This document shows, piece by piece, positions 1 through 8,980 of a stretch of 64,000 bases of DNA (positions are counted from its first letter, which is position 1; the number at the start of each line of letters is the position of its first letter). Made by a program: the position numbers and the translations under genes. The notes beneath the pieces were generated by a model that had not been told where the DNA came from, did not search any database, and saw only the letters and a program-made list of their open reading frames with translations. This DNA is from JAFGPL01 sp963781805 (GTDB lineage: Bacteria > Bacteroidota > Bacteroidia > Bacteroidales > UBA10428). Location of the stretch: NCBI GenBank assembly GCA_963781805.1, contig CAWAHF010000004.1, positions 2,294,001 through 2,358,000 on the forward strand, read 5' to 3'.

Positions 1-920
1 TCAATAATGTATTTCAGATCAGCTTCTGTTACCTGTCCCGTATAGGGTTGCATCAACCCCTTTTTAAATCCTTTTACAACATCGGCATTAGGTGTGTATA
101 CTGATCTTTTGATGTAAGCCTCATCTACCATTACTTTTCGCTCCTGACCATCTGTGTTAACTTCCGTTTCGTTGCCATATATGCCTTTATAGGAGGGGCC
201 GATGATAATGGATCCATCAACTGAGTGACAGGCAGTACATCCAAATCGCTGTACCAGTAATTTTCCCTGCATAGCAGGTGTTTCAGCAATAACCGGCACA
301 ATAGTTGTTGTATCCGTATACCATTTATCGAACTGATCCGGTGGTAATACTTTTACCGAGGTGTACATGTATGAATGATCTAATCCGCAATATAGAGAGC
401 AAAATAAATCATAATCCCCTGGTATATTACCAATAAACCATCTGACAATTGTTCTTCCGGGAATAATATCCTGTTTCAAACGGAATGCCGGGATATAAAA
501 ACCATGGATCACATCCATCGATTTCAGATTTACTGTAACGGGTCTCCCTTGCGGAATATAAAGTGTATCCATCCGTTTACCATTTGCATATTCAAAATCC
601 CACTTCCATTGACGAGCAGTAACATTGATTTCCATTGAATTTTTTGGCGGTGCAGAATATAACGGTTTCCAGCCAATCCATCCGTAGTAAAACATTCCCA
701 TCACCAACAATATAGGAACCACTGTCCAGATAATTTCAAGCGTGGTATTTCCTTCTATTTGCGTGGCAACTGGATTTCTTTTTTTATTGTAACGATAGAT
801 AAAATACAGAAGTGTTGCTGTAAGACTGATAAGAAAAAAGAAAATGATCGCAAATATCACCACAAAGGCAGTATTAACACCCTGAGAAAGATTGGACGTA
901 TTTGAAAATACATTATTCAT
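1..920 (-). CDS. coxB: Cytochrome c oxidase subunit II fused to cytochrome c (3' end cut by window)
   Basis: Electron-entry subunit of an aa3/caa3-type heme-copper oxidase in the cytoplasmic membrane. Reading starts at ATG 920 and stays open to base 1, so about 306 residues are visible and the C-terminus is missing. Seen: two N-terminal membrane segments, a periplasmic cupredoxin domain with the CuA site C174-x3-C178-x3-H182-x2-M185, and then a CxxCH heme c site (C228, C231, H232). Heme c fused behind CuA defines a caa3-type enzyme, in which soluble electron carriers deliver to the attached cytochrome. It is the last visible gene of the minus-strand operon sco-I-III-IV-II, starting 7 bp after the subunit IV gene. 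Family call is firm; only the C-terminal extent is unknown. Confidence 0.93.
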   Translation of the reverse strand, partial: MNNVFSNTSNLSQGVNTAFVVIFAIIFFFLISLTATLLYFIYRYNKKRNPVATQIEGNTTLEIIWTVVPILLVMGMFYYGWIGWKPLYSAPPKNSMEINVTARQWKWDFEYANGKRMDTLYIPQGRPVTVNLKSMDVIHGFYIPAFRLKQDIIPGRTIVRWFIGNIPGDYDLFCSLYCGLDHSYMYTSVKVLPPDQFDKWYTDTTTIVPVIAETPAMQGKLLVQRFGCTACHSVDGSIIIGPSYKGIYGNETEVNTDGQERKVMVDEAYIKRSVYTPNADVVKGFKKGLMQPYTGQVTEADLKYII

Positions 921-927
921 ATTATCA

Positions 928-1215
928 CTATCTATTAATATAATCTAACATAGTAATTACGAGCAATGACAAAAAAATGAATAGAGCCACCGAGACCATT
1001 ATGGTATAAATGGGTTTATCAAATCTTAAATGCATAAAATATGTCAAAACAAGTGTTGATTTGCAGGTTGAAAAAATCAATGCGGCAGCAACAGCCACAG
1101 GTCCTAATTCCACCGAGGTAACAAGTATGGATAAACTCGTAAACATCAGAAGTCCGATAAGAACAAAAAAATAAGTTCTGTATTTGATAATGTGTACGTT
1201 GGCATTACTATTCAT
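928..1215 (-). CDS. Cytochrome c oxidase subunit IV family protein
   Basis: A 95-residue protein with three hydrophobic segments (roughly residues 12-34, 38-60 and 68-90), the form of prokaryotic COX4/CyoD-like small subunits. It lies between subunit III (6 bp upstream) and subunit II (7 bp downstream) on the same strand, so it is almost certainly translated as part of the oxidase operon. Such subunits bind no redox cofactor and are thought to help assemble or stabilise the complex. The assignment rests on size, topology and position more than on diagnostic residues. Confidence 0.85.
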   Translation of the reverse strand: MNSNANVHIIKYRTYFFVLIGLLMFTSLSILVTSVELGPVAVAAALIFSTCKSTLVLTYFMHLRFDKPIYTIMVSVALFIFLSLLVITMLDYINR

Positions 1216-1221
1216 AACAGA

Positions 1222-1836
1222 TCAAGTTATCAGGTAAAACAATGGGAAAAGAAATATCCAGATGATATCCACCATGTGCCAGTATAATCCGCTGTTTTCG
1301 AGATGAACATAATTGCCGGAATGGATGGTTTTTCTAATAACTCCGAAAAGCATTACAGTCAGAAGAATCATACCTACAATAATATGCAGAGCGTGCAAGC
1401 CGGTCATGAAAAAATATAATCCGAAAAACAACGTATCTCCATGTCCGAAATCCATTAATTTTTGAGATCCGGGATAGAGTCCGTGCTTGATTTTGCCAGA
1501 CCATTCAAAATATTTGTTAAACAGAAATGCCATAGCAAGCAAAATCGTGATGCATAAAAAAAGTACTGCTTTTTTTCTGTCGTTTGTTTGCACGGCTGTA
1601 ATGGACATCGCAACGGTCATGCTGCTAACGAGCAAGATGACAGTATTTAAAGCCCCGATTTTTACACTTAATTCTTCCGAGGCAAGATGAAAAGCAACTC
1701 CATATTGAAACCGGTAAACCGAATAAACGATAAATAAGCCTCCAAAAAGCAAAAGTTCTGTGAATATAAATAACCACATTCCTGTTTTTGAAGCCTCATC
1801 ATCCCGGTGAATTGATTGTTCTGCAATTGTGGACAT
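1222..1836 (-). CDS. coxC: Cytochrome c oxidase subunit III
   Basis: A 204-residue integral membrane protein of the heme-copper oxidase subunit III family. Seen: about five membrane segments, the early segment with GMWLFIFTELLLFGG (the conserved E sits in the first helix), the central FFMTGLHALHIIVG segment with its conserved histidines, and the C-terminal YWHMVDIIWIFLFPLFYL helix, all typical of the family. The short length fits the five-helix form common in quinol and caa3-type oxidases. The gene is the third in the minus-strand operon, between subunit I and the small subunit IV. Subunit III has no redox centre; it supports proton uptake and stability of subunit I. Confidence 0.94.
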   Translation of the reverse strand: MSTIAEQSIHRDDEASKTGMWLFIFTELLLFGGLFIVYSVYRFQYGVAFHLASEELSVKIGALNTVILLVSSMTVAMSITAVQTNDRKKAVLFLCITILLAMAFLFNKYFEWSGKIKHGLYPGSQKLMDFGHGDTLFFGLYFFMTGLHALHIIVGMILLTVMLFGVIRKTIHSGNYVHLENSGLYWHMVDIIWIFLFPLFYLIT

Positions 1837-1904
1837 TGTTCGTTATAGAATTTTTCAGGTTAATTTCAGGTATTTATTACACATTCAACAAGTATCTCGG
1901 ATTT

Positions 1905-3506
1905 TCAGGTACTATAATTATAAGGTCTCTCTGTAACCACCGGAACCGTTTCAAAATTTTCAAGCGGCGGAGGACTTGGAACCTGCCATTCCAACGTTTT
2001 TCCACCCCAGGGATTTGCTACAGCCTTTTCACCATACCGCGCCGATCTTACTAGGTTAATAATAATGATGGCAAGTCCGGCAATCATAACAATTGCACCC
2101 AAGGATGATACGATGTTACCGGGGTGGAATTCAGGCAGGTAATCAAAATATCTGCGTGGCATTCCCTGAATGCCCAGGTAAAACATGGGGGTATATAATG
2201 TAAGAAAACCAATGAAGAAAATAAACCATCCGGTTTTTGCCCAACTGGCATCGTACATTCTGCCAAACATTTTCGGGAACCAATAATGCAGTGAACCAAA
2301 AAATGCATAACCCACCCCGCCAAATATAATAAAGTGAAAATGAGCAACCACAAAAGCAGTGTCATGCACATGCACATTGGTAGCAAGAGAACCGAGGATT
2401 AACCCGGATAATCCGCCGATCATAAACACAAATATGAACGATGTCGCCCAGAGAAAAGGTACCGTAATACTGATAGAACCTTTGTACAGTGTTGCAATCC
2501 AGTTAAAAACTTTAACTGCACTAGGAATAGCGACCAGAAATGTCAGAAACGAAAAGGCAAAAATGGCAGTACCGCTCATTCCGGTTGTAAACATATGATG
2601 ACCCCAGACAAAATATCCCACGAAAGCTATCGCCAACGAAGAATATACAATTGCATTGTATCCGAAAATCGGTTTCCGGGCAAAAACAGGAAGCATTTCT
2701 GATATGGTGCCCATAGCGGGTAAAATCATGATATATACTGCCGGGTGCGAGTATATCCAAAAAAGGTGCTGATAAAGCACAGGATCACCTCCCAGTGTAG
2801 GATCGAAAAAGCCAATCTGTAGGGTTCTTTCGGCGACTACCATCAGTAGTGTAATTCCAACGACAGGTGTTGCCAGTAACTGAATCCAGGCTGTGCTATA
2901 CAAAGTCCAGGGAAACAAAGGCATTTTAAACCATGTCATTCCGGGAGCTCTCATCCGGTGAATGGTAACAATAAAGTTAAGACCGGTTAAAATCGATGAA
3001 AATCCCAGAATAAATGCTCCCATGACTGCAGGTAACATATTGGTACTTGTTTTAAAACTATAGGGAGCGTAAAATGTCCACCCTGTATCCGGAGGTCCGT
3101 TTTTCAAAAATTGTGATGATAGTGCAACAATTGCTCCCAGGATGTAAATCCACCAGGATAATAAGTTTAACCTGGGAAAGGCAACATCTTTTGCGCCAAT
3201 CATAAGCGGTAACATAAAGTTACCGAAAACCGCGGGTATACCTGGTATCACGATTAAGAATATCATGGTGATTCCATGAAGTGTAAAGATGCCATTATAG
3301 GTTTTCGCTCCCATAATGGTTTTGCCCGGAGCTATTAACTCAAGCTTCATAAGTAGCCCGAGGGTAGCACCTACAATAAAAAAAGTCATAAGTGAATAGA
3401 GGTATAATAAACCTATACGTTTATGATCTGTAGTAAAAATCCATGCAAAAATTCCTTTGTATTTTCCTTTGTGCTCAAGGAAACTTGGTTGGTTGTTAGT
3501 ACTCAT
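1905..3506 (-). CDS. coxA: Cytochrome c oxidase subunit I, A2-type (YSHPxV motif)
   Basis: Catalytic subunit reducing O2 to water and pumping protons; 533 residues, 12 membrane segments, full length. Seen: the low-spin heme ligand in GIFTLHGITMIF, the CuB/active-site motif Y252-S-H254-P-A-V-Y258, the GHHMFTTGM histidine pair, and the late VVAHFHFIIFG segment with both heme ligands. The usual HPEVY glutamate at the end of the D proton channel is absent. It is replaced by the Tyr-Ser of a YSHPxV motif, the hallmark of A2-type oxidases as in the Rhodothermus marinus caa3 enzyme (family knowledge). It follows the SCO gene by 5 bp and precedes subunit III. The end overlaps no neighbour. Function is secure; the subtype is from the motif alone. 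Confidence 0.96.
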   Translation of the reverse strand: MSTNNQPSFLEHKGKYKGIFAWIFTTDHKRIGLLYLYSLMTFFIVGATLGLLMKLELIAPGKTIMGAKTYNGIFTLHGITMIFLIVIPGIPAVFGNFMLPLMIGAKDVAFPRLNLLSWWIYILGAIVALSSQFLKNGPPDTGWTFYAPYSFKTSTNMLPAVMGAFILGFSSILTGLNFIVTIHRMRAPGMTWFKMPLFPWTLYSTAWIQLLATPVVGITLLMVVAERTLQIGFFDPTLGGDPVLYQHLFWIYSHPAVYIMILPAMGTISEMLPVFARKPIFGYNAIVYSSLAIAFVGYFVWGHHMFTTGMSGTAIFAFSFLTFLVAIPSAVKVFNWIATLYKGSISITVPFLWATSFIFVFMIGGLSGLILGSLATNVHVHDTAFVVAHFHFIIFGGVGYAFFGSLHYWFPKMFGRMYDASWAKTGWFIFFIGFLTLYTPMFYLGIQGMPRRYFDYLPEFHPGNIVSSLGAIVMIAGLAIIIINLVRSARYGEKAVANPWGGKTLEWQVPSPPPLENFETVPVVTERPYNYST

Positions 3507-3511
3507 AAATA

Positions 3512-4300
3512 TTAACTCGTAACTGTTTTATGTTTAAAAAGAGGTCGTATTGCTAAAATAAGAAATATGCATAATGTAATAAAAATAATAATAATCCCTG
3601 AAACTCTCGTGATATTCAGTACATATTGATGCCCTTTGGGATCGTATGCATAACAAAACTGAAGTATTTTATTTATGGTTGGCCCCGATTGACCTTTCGA
3701 AGCCTCAAGAACTCCCATTTTCAGGTCAAAAGGCATAAATTCAATGCCATTGAGATACCTGGTAATCTTACCATCAGGGCTCAGAAAAATAATTGATGCA
3801 GCGTGCGTAAAAGTATTGCCGGTACGTCTGTATCTGAAACCAACCGCATCGGTAAGCCTGGCAATATTAACGCTATCTCCTGTAAAGAAAAACCAACCCT
3901 TTGCAGCTTCGGGTTTTGAAATTTGTGTAAGATAATTGGCTCGCTTGTGTTTTGCCAATACAGGGGTTTCGCGCGGATCAAAACTTACAGTAAGCACTTC
4001 GTACTCTTTGCCTATTTTTAAGTCAGACTTCTGAATAACTTCTGCGAGTCCATTCATCAATGGTGAACAAATGCCCGGACAACGAAAATATACCAGGGAT
4101 AAAACCGCAGGCTTATCTATTAAAGACCCGAAAGTTACCGTATCGCCGTCCTGATTGAATAAAAGAATATCCTTTGGAATATAGGTATCCAGTTTTTCTT
4201 CGATGCCAACTTCAATCTGAGGGGTATATCCTGTGTCCTGACCATACCCTTTCATAAAAATACATAATGGAATTAACAGAGTGATTTTTAGATGTTTCAT
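3512..4300 (-). CDS. SCO1/SenC family copper chaperone, membrane anchored at C-terminus
   Basis: A 262-residue exported protein of the SCO family, which delivers copper to the CuA site of oxidase subunit II. Seen: N-terminal signal sequence ending near GYGQ, a thioredoxin-like fold with copper-binding cysteines in FRCPGICSPLM (C-x3-C), the distal conserved His in THAASIIFLSPDGKI, and one C-terminal membrane helix (about residues 231-252) that anchors it. Many SCO proteins are anchored at the N-terminus, so the C-terminal anchor is a mild variation. It is the first gene of the caa3 operon, immediately ahead of subunit I, which supports a role in maturing this oxidase. The first 170 bp upstream are shared with the divergent bd operon. 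Confidence 0.92.
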   Translation of the reverse strand: MKHLKITLLIPLCIFMKGYGQDTGYTPQIEVGIEEKLDTYIPKDILLFNQDGDTVTFGSLIDKPAVLSLVYFRCPGICSPLMNGLAEVIQKSDLKIGKEYEVLTVSFDPRETPVLAKHKRANYLTQISKPEAAKGWFFFTGDSVNIARLTDAVGFRYRRTGNTFTHAASIIFLSPDGKITRYLNGIEFMPFDLKMGVLEASKGQSGPTINKILQFCYAYDPKGHQYVLNITRVSGIIIIFITLCIFLILAIRPLFKHKTVTS

Positions 4301-4468
4301 TTTCGTAAACTTAATTTGTGCCAGATATTGAATGCCTATATCTGAAATATTTACAAAGAATCAAACAGAATTTTTAAAAAAATGTTTAATCTTTCCAAAA
4401 CAGATTATCGTTTTTCAAAACCTGCTTTTTGGTTAAAATAATATGGTTAATTTTATCAAAATATTTGA

Positions 4469-4681
4469 ATGATAAAATTAATTACGAATATACTAAATTT
4501 CTATTTGGAAGGATTTAAAAATATGACCCTGGGCAAAACGCTTTGGATCATTATCCTGATTAAACTGTTTGTGTTGTTCGTTATTTTGAAATTTTTATTT
4601 TTTCCGGATTTTTTAAAATCAAATTTCTCTAATGATGCCGAACGAAGTAATTATGTACTGGAAAAATTATCAAATCCTTGA
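4469..4681 (+). CDS. DUF4492 small membrane protein preceding cydAB
   Basis: A 70-residue protein with one clear hydrophobic segment (residues 24-46) flanked by a basic N-terminal amphipathic stretch. It resembles DUF4492, a small family known mainly from genes placed directly ahead of cytochrome bd genes in Bacteroidota and Campylobacterota. It ends 3 bp before cydA, so it is the first gene of the bd operon. Role unknown; an assembly factor or accessory subunit of the bd oxidase is the natural inference. Its ATG at 4469 is the only sensible start. Confidence 0.82.
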   Translation: MIKLITNILNFYLEGFKNMTLGKTLWIIILIKLFVLFVILKFLFFPDFLKSNFSNDAERSNYVLEKLSNP

Positions 4682-4684
4682 AAT

Positions 4685-6244
4685 ATGTTTGAGAATATTG
4701 ATTTATCACTGGTAAACTGGTCCAGGGCTCAATTTGCGCTTACCGCCCTTTACCACTGGTTATTTGTACCGTTAACCTTAGGGTTGTCGTTTATTATTGC
4801 CTTCATGGAAACCATTTATGTAACCACCGGGAGGGAAGAATGGAAAAAAATCACCAAATTCTGGATGACCTTGTTTGGAATCAACTTTGCCATTGGTGTA
4901 GCAACAGGAATCATTCTTGAATTCGAATTTGGCACCAACTGGTCGAATTATTCCTGGTTTGTTGGTGATATATTCGGTGCGCCCCTTGCCATAGAAGGAA
5001 TAATGGCATTTTTCATTGAATCCACATTTGTTGCTGTCATGTTTTTTGGGTGGAACAAGGTGAGCAAAAAATTTCACATGGTGTCAACCTGGTTAGTGGC
5101 AATAGGAGCAAATCTTTCCGCTTTATGGATTCTGGTAGCTAACGCCTGGATGCAAAAGCCGGTTGGCATGCAATTTAATCCCGATTATGCACGAAATGAA
5201 ATGGTAAATTTCTGGCAGGTTTTCCTCTCTCCGGAAGCCGCCATTAAATTTATACATACCATTACCTCAGGGTTTGTGCTGGGTTCGATATTTGTTATTG
5301 GTATTAGTTCGTGGTTCATTCTTAAAAGAAGAGACCTTTTTATGGCAAAACGAAGCATATTAATTGCTTCATTTTTTGGATTGATTTCATCTGTTGTACT
5401 GATATTTTCGGGAGATAGTTCAACCCGGCAGATTGTACATGTGCAACCGATGAAATTTGCTGCGCTTGAAGGTTTGTACCAGGGACGTGAAGGAGCAGGC
5501 CTTATTGTTATTGGTGTTATTAGCAAATCCGATACCGGTAAAGGAGAAATTCCTCTTAACAACAGAACCTTGGAATTGCCTAATTTTTTATCTTATATGG
5601 CGTATGGAAAATTTGATGCATTTGTCCCGGGAGTTAACGATCTTATTTATGGAAATACTGAACGGGGAATTATATCCGCTCAGGATAAGATAGAACGGGG
5701 ACGATATGCCAGAAAAATACTGGCTGATTTCAAAAAAGCAAAAGACACAGGAGACACGGCAAAGTACCTTCAATTGAAAGCAATGTTTTATGATAATAAT
5801 TTTAAAAATGAATATTTCAGATATTTCGGTTATGGATTTTTAAATGACACCAATAGTTTAATTCCGAATGTACCTCTTTCATTTTACAGTTTTCATCTGA
5901 TGGTTGGCTTGGGATTCTATTTCTTTCTGTTATTTATTCTCATCATAATAAATCTTTTCAGAGGTAAACTTGAAACGAAAAAAGGATTGTTACGACTTGC
6001 CCTTTTTACCATTCCATTGGCATATCTGGCAACTATGGCAGGTTGGATAGTCGCCGAAGCAGGACGTCAACCCTGGGTTGTTCAGGATCTCCTCCCAACC
6101 ATTGCTGCCGTTTCTCATATTAATGCCAGCTCGGTACAGGTTACGTTCTGGTTATTTGCTTTTATTTTTACCGTGTTGTTGCTGGCAGAAATCAGAATTA
6201 TGGTGAAACAAATTAAACTCGGACCAAAAGAGGGAGGACAATAA
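4685..6244 (+). CDS. cydA: Cytochrome bd ubiquinol oxidase subunit I
   Basis: Quinol-oxidising subunit of the high-affinity bd oxidase; 519 residues, nine membrane segments expected. Seen: the heme b595 ligand His in LTALYHWLFVPLTLG near residue 23, the b558 ligand region FIHTITSGFVLG, and the conserved quinol-loop start following SGDSSTRQIVHVQPMKFAALEG. The periplasmic Q loop region (about residues 265-390) has a distinctive charged insert as in other Bacteroidota CydA proteins. The C-terminal GRQPWVVQDLLPT motif is conserved. It is followed 1 bp later by cydB. Together with the adjacent caa3 operon this gives the cell two oxidases suited to different oxygen levels. Confidence 0.96.
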   Translation: MFENIDLSLVNWSRAQFALTALYHWLFVPLTLGLSFIIAFMETIYVTTGREEWKKITKFWMTLFGINFAIGVATGIILEFEFGTNWSNYSWFVGDIFGAPLAIEGIMAFFIESTFVAVMFFGWNKVSKKFHMVSTWLVAIGANLSALWILVANAWMQKPVGMQFNPDYARNEMVNFWQVFLSPEAAIKFIHTITSGFVLGSIFVIGISSWFILKRRDLFMAKRSILIASFFGLISSVVLIFSGDSSTRQIVHVQPMKFAALEGLYQGREGAGLIVIGVISKSDTGKGEIPLNNRTLELPNFLSYMAYGKFDAFVPGVNDLIYGNTERGIISAQDKIERGRYARKILADFKKAKDTGDTAKYLQLKAMFYDNNFKNEYFRYFGYGFLNDTNSLIPNVPLSFYSFHLMVGLGFYFFLLFILIIINLFRGKLETKKGLLRLALFTIPLAYLATMAGWIVAEAGRQPWVVQDLLPTIAAVSHINASSVQVTFWLFAFIFTVLLLAEIRIMVKQIKLGPKEGGQ

Positions 6245-6245
6245 T

Positions 6246-7400
6246 ATGTTAATAGCTATAACACATTTCGCATTACAGCAATACTGGTGGGCAATTATAT
6301 CGTTGCTTGGAAGTGTTCTTGTATTTCTGATGTTTGTACAAGGCGGCCAAACTCTCATTTATACGCTTGGCAAAACTACAGACGAGAAAACGTTACTTGT
6401 AAATTCACTGGGCAGAAAATGGGAATTTACATTTACCACCCTGGTAACTTTCGGAGGGGCATTTTTTGCTTCGTTCCCATTGTTTTATTCTACCAGTTTT
6501 GGAGGAGCCTATTGGGTCTGGCTGGCTATTTTATTTTGTTTTATTATCCAGGCTGTTTCATACGAATTCAGGTCGAAACCAAATAATTTATTTGGACATA
6601 AAACCTATGAAATCTTTCTGTTTGTCAATGGCGCTCTTGGCACCATTTTAATCGGAACTGCCGTAGGAACATTTTTCAACGGATCCCAGTTTTCGGTTAA
6701 TTTCGGCAACCTTTCAGGCTTAGGCAACCCGGTAATATCAAGATGGGAAGCATCTTCCCGCGGTCTTGAGGCTGCTTTGAACATTCATAATTTATCTCTT
6801 GGTTTAACTGTATTTTTTCTTGCCAGAATTTTGGGAATACTTTATTTTATGAATAATGTAAATGAAGAAAATATTTTCAAACGTTCAAAAAGACAGCTGC
6901 TTCTCAATACAATTCCCTTTCTTATAGTATTCCTGTTTTTTGTTATCCGTTTAATCCTGATGAAAGGATTTGCCTATGATCCGGTATCAAAAATAGTACA
7001 TCCTGAAAAATTTAAATACCTTCATAATCTGGTTCAGTTGCCGGTTGTAGGTATTCTGTTTTTGGCCGGAACCATTTTGGTACTTTATGGTATTATAAAA
7101 TCACTTCTAACTGATTATACTAAAGGGATCTGGTTTTCGGGAACCGGTACCGTTCTGGTTGTTTTTTCACTGTTTGCCATTGCTGGATACAATCATACCT
7201 GTTTTTATCCGTCAAATTTTGATTTACAGAGCTCGCTTACGATCGAAAATAGTTCATCAAGCCGGTATACACTTAAAGTAATGAGCTATGTTTCGTTGCT
7301 GGTGCCGTTTGTTTTTGCATATATTTACTATGCATGGAGATCAATTAACAATAAAAAAATTGATATAAGTGAGCTCCGGAGTGAGTCTCATGCGTATTAA
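6246..7400 (+). CDS. cydB: Cytochrome bd ubiquinol oxidase subunit II
   Basis: Second core subunit of the bd oxidase, 384 residues with eight or nine membrane segments; it pairs with CydA. Seen: N-terminal LQQYWWAIISLLGSVLVFLMFVQGGQ, the RKWEFTFTTLVTFGGAFFASFPLFY segment with its conserved Trp and Glu, and the C-terminal GYNHTCFYPSNFDLQSSLTIENSSSS stretch, all typical of the Bacteroidota form. The start ATG lies one base after the cydA stop codon, so translation is probably coupled. A further small membrane protein gene follows within 20 bp. Confidence 0.96.
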   Translation: MLIAITHFALQQYWWAIISLLGSVLVFLMFVQGGQTLIYTLGKTTDEKTLLVNSLGRKWEFTFTTLVTFGGAFFASFPLFYSTSFGGAYWVWLAILFCFIIQAVSYEFRSKPNNLFGHKTYEIFLFVNGALGTILIGTAVGTFFNGSQFSVNFGNLSGLGNPVISRWEASSRGLEAALNIHNLSLGLTVFFLARILGILYFMNNVNEENIFKRSKRQLLLNTIPFLIVFLFFVIRLILMKGFAYDPVSKIVHPEKFKYLHNLVQLPVVGILFLAGTILVLYGIIKSLLTDYTKGIWFSGTGTVLVVFSLFAIAGYNHTCFYPSNFDLQSSLTIENSSSSRYTLKVMSYVSLLVPFVFAYIYYAWRSINNKKIDISELRSESHAY

Positions 7401-7420
7401 CTTATTAAAAATCAAGTAAC

Positions 7421-7558
7421 ATGTACCTGAAATCGATCCTTATTTACCTGATATGGCCTTTGCTGATTAGCATAACCTATATCGTTTTAAAATTTGTTCT
7501 TAAAAAATTCGAGAAACGTGAACACCGAAGGAATTATATGAATGAGATGCCGGTTTAA
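7421..7558 (+). CDS. Small single-helix membrane protein after cydB (possible bd accessory subunit)
   Basis: A 45-residue reading frame, ATG at 7421 to TAA at 7558, 20 bp after the cydB stop. It has one N-terminal hydrophobic helix (about residues 4-26) followed by a strongly basic tail rich in Lys, Arg and Glu. The size, topology and position are those of CydX/CydH-like small subunits that stabilise bd oxidases, although no residue-level match to those families is apparent. A weak purine-rich site lies upstream. An accessory bd subunit is inferred from context only. Confidence 0.6.
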   Translation: MYLKSILIYLIWPLLISITYIVLKFVLKKFEKREHRRNYMNEMPV

Positions 7559-7588
7559 ATTGTTAAAAAATAATTGGCGCTTCCTGCA

Positions 7589-8314
7589 TTATCTGGTAAC
7601 TAAATTATTACCAATAGATAAGATAACATAAAGTAGTATAACCGGGGCAATCCCGGGAATACCGGTTAAAATCAGAATAATCAGCGAAACCAGAAGCATA
7701 AAATATCTTAAACCGTTGTTTTTTAACCCATAGGTTTCAAACTTAAGGGAAAACATCCGGATGTTAGCCACCATTAAAACAGAGAGCAGAATTATCGTAA
7801 TGACGATAAACCACAGATTACCCGTAAGTTGTTGAAAAGGCAGCATACGACCTGATTCCGAAAACACACCCAGTGAAGCGATAAACAATGCATTCGCAGG
7901 ACTGGGCAGACCACGGAAGCTTTTGGTTTGGGTTTCATCAATGTTGAATTTAGCCAACCGTAAAGCAGCAAAGATTACAATAAGAAACGGCAGGTATTGA
8001 AAAATAGAAGATGCAAAACCGCTTTCAACAGGCAATTCATATAGCGCCCCATTCATTAACCTAAACATAATCATGGCAGGCGCTACCCCAAAATTTACAG
8101 CATCGGCAAGTGAATCCAATTGTTTACCAAAGGCAGTAATTGAATTCAACATCCTGGCAAACAGCCCATCAAGAAAATCGAACACAGCAGCAGCAATAAT
8201 AAAATAAGCTGCCAAGGTAAGATTTTCATTTACTGAACAAACGATGGAGATACATCCAAAGAGTATTGCAATACAAGTAATTAGCGAAGGAATTGCCGAT
8301 TTTACCGATTTCAT
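7589..8314 (-). CDS. pssA: CDP-diacylglycerol--serine O-phosphatidyltransferase
   Basis: Makes phosphatidylserine from CDP-diacylglycerol and serine, the first step to phosphatidylethanolamine, in the cytoplasmic membrane. The 241-residue protein has about eight membrane helices and the complete CDP-alcohol phosphotransferase signature D-G-x2-A-R-x8-G-x3-D-x3-D within FDFLDGLFARMLNS and GKQLDSLADAVNFG (about residues 47-78). It matches the type II (membrane) PssA family in length. It faces the bd operon tail to tail, with a 30-bp gap. Other CDP-alcohol transferases (PgsA) are less likely given length and the LRLAKFN segment typical of PssA. Confidence 0.92.
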   Translation of the reverse strand: MKSVKSAIPSLITCIAILFGCISIVCSVNENLTLAAYFIIAAAVFDFLDGLFARMLNSITAFGKQLDSLADAVNFGVAPAMIMFRLMNGALYELPVESGFASSIFQYLPFLIVIFAALRLAKFNIDETQTKSFRGLPSPANALFIASLGVFSESGRMLPFQQLTGNLWFIVITIILLSVLMVANIRMFSLKFETYGLKNNGLRYFMLLVSLIILILTGIPGIAPVILLYVILSIGNNLVTR

Positions 8315-8510
8315 ATCATTGTAATATTTGTGCTAAATGTATGAAAAAATATTCTCATCGTCGAATTTTTGGCAAACATTGCTGTCTGATTTTCGTACAT
8401 TACTTACATTTCAGCCTCATCCGTACATTTTTTATTAAATGTTCCTCCGGTGAATCTGTAAATGTTTTGAGTACAAATTCATTTTTAAGAATTATAATAC
8501 TAATTTTGCG

Positions 8511-8518
8511 CTGACTTC
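8511..8518 (+). promoter_or_regulatory. Bacteroidota -7 element TAATTTTG ahead of the HAD gene
   Basis: TAATTTTG fits the phylum's TAnnTTTG -7 consensus and sits 14 bp before the ATG at 8533. A convincing -33 TTTG is not visible, so this is a half-supported promoter. Confidence 0.45.
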
Positions 8519-8532
8519 AAATTAAAAGATAT

Positions 8533-8958
8533 ATGAAAATTGCTGTTGACTTTGACGGAACAATCGTTGAACATCGTTATCCTCAAATAGGTGAAGAAAA
8601 ACTCTTTGCATTTGAAACTTTGAAGCAACTTCAAAAACTAGGTCATTTGTTAATTTTATGGACATTCAGGTATGGCAAAGAGCTGGATGAAGCCGTGGAA
8701 TTTTGTAAGAAACGGGGTATTGAATTTTATGCAGTAAATAAAAGTTATCCCGAAGAGGAATTTGACCCGGAAACAATCAGTCGTAAAATCGATGCCGAAG
8801 TATTTATTGACGACCGAAATGTGGGAGGATTTCCAGGTTGGAGTGAAATCTGGCAAATGCTTAATCCCGACTATGCAGATTCTAGCCTGGATGAGATGAG
8901 CTCTTTTACACAAAGAGCTGATGGAGTTGGTAGCAGACTAAAGAAATTATTCAAATAA
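8533..8958 (+). CDS. BT0820-type HAD family phosphatase
   Basis: A 141-residue small HAD-superfamily hydrolase. Motif I is DFDGTIV at residues 6-12 with nucleophile Asp6 and Asp8; motif II is LWTFR (Thr) near residue 43; the lysine and the acidic motif IV appear around NKSYPEEEFD and FIDDRNVGG. There is no cap domain, which fits the short length of the family founded on Bacteroides BT_0820. Substrate is unknown. It starts a small plus-strand run with the glutaminyl cyclase gene 22 bp downstream. The family call is strong, the physiological role is not. Confidence 0.85.
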   Translation: MKIAVDFDGTIVEHRYPQIGEEKLFAFETLKQLQKLGHLLILWTFRYGKELDEAVEFCKKRGIEFYAVNKSYPEEEFDPETISRKIDAEVFIDDRNVGGFPGWSEIWQMLNPDYADSSLDEMSSFTQRADGVGSRLKKLFK

Positions 8959-8980
8959 AAAATATTGTTATTCAGATAAA

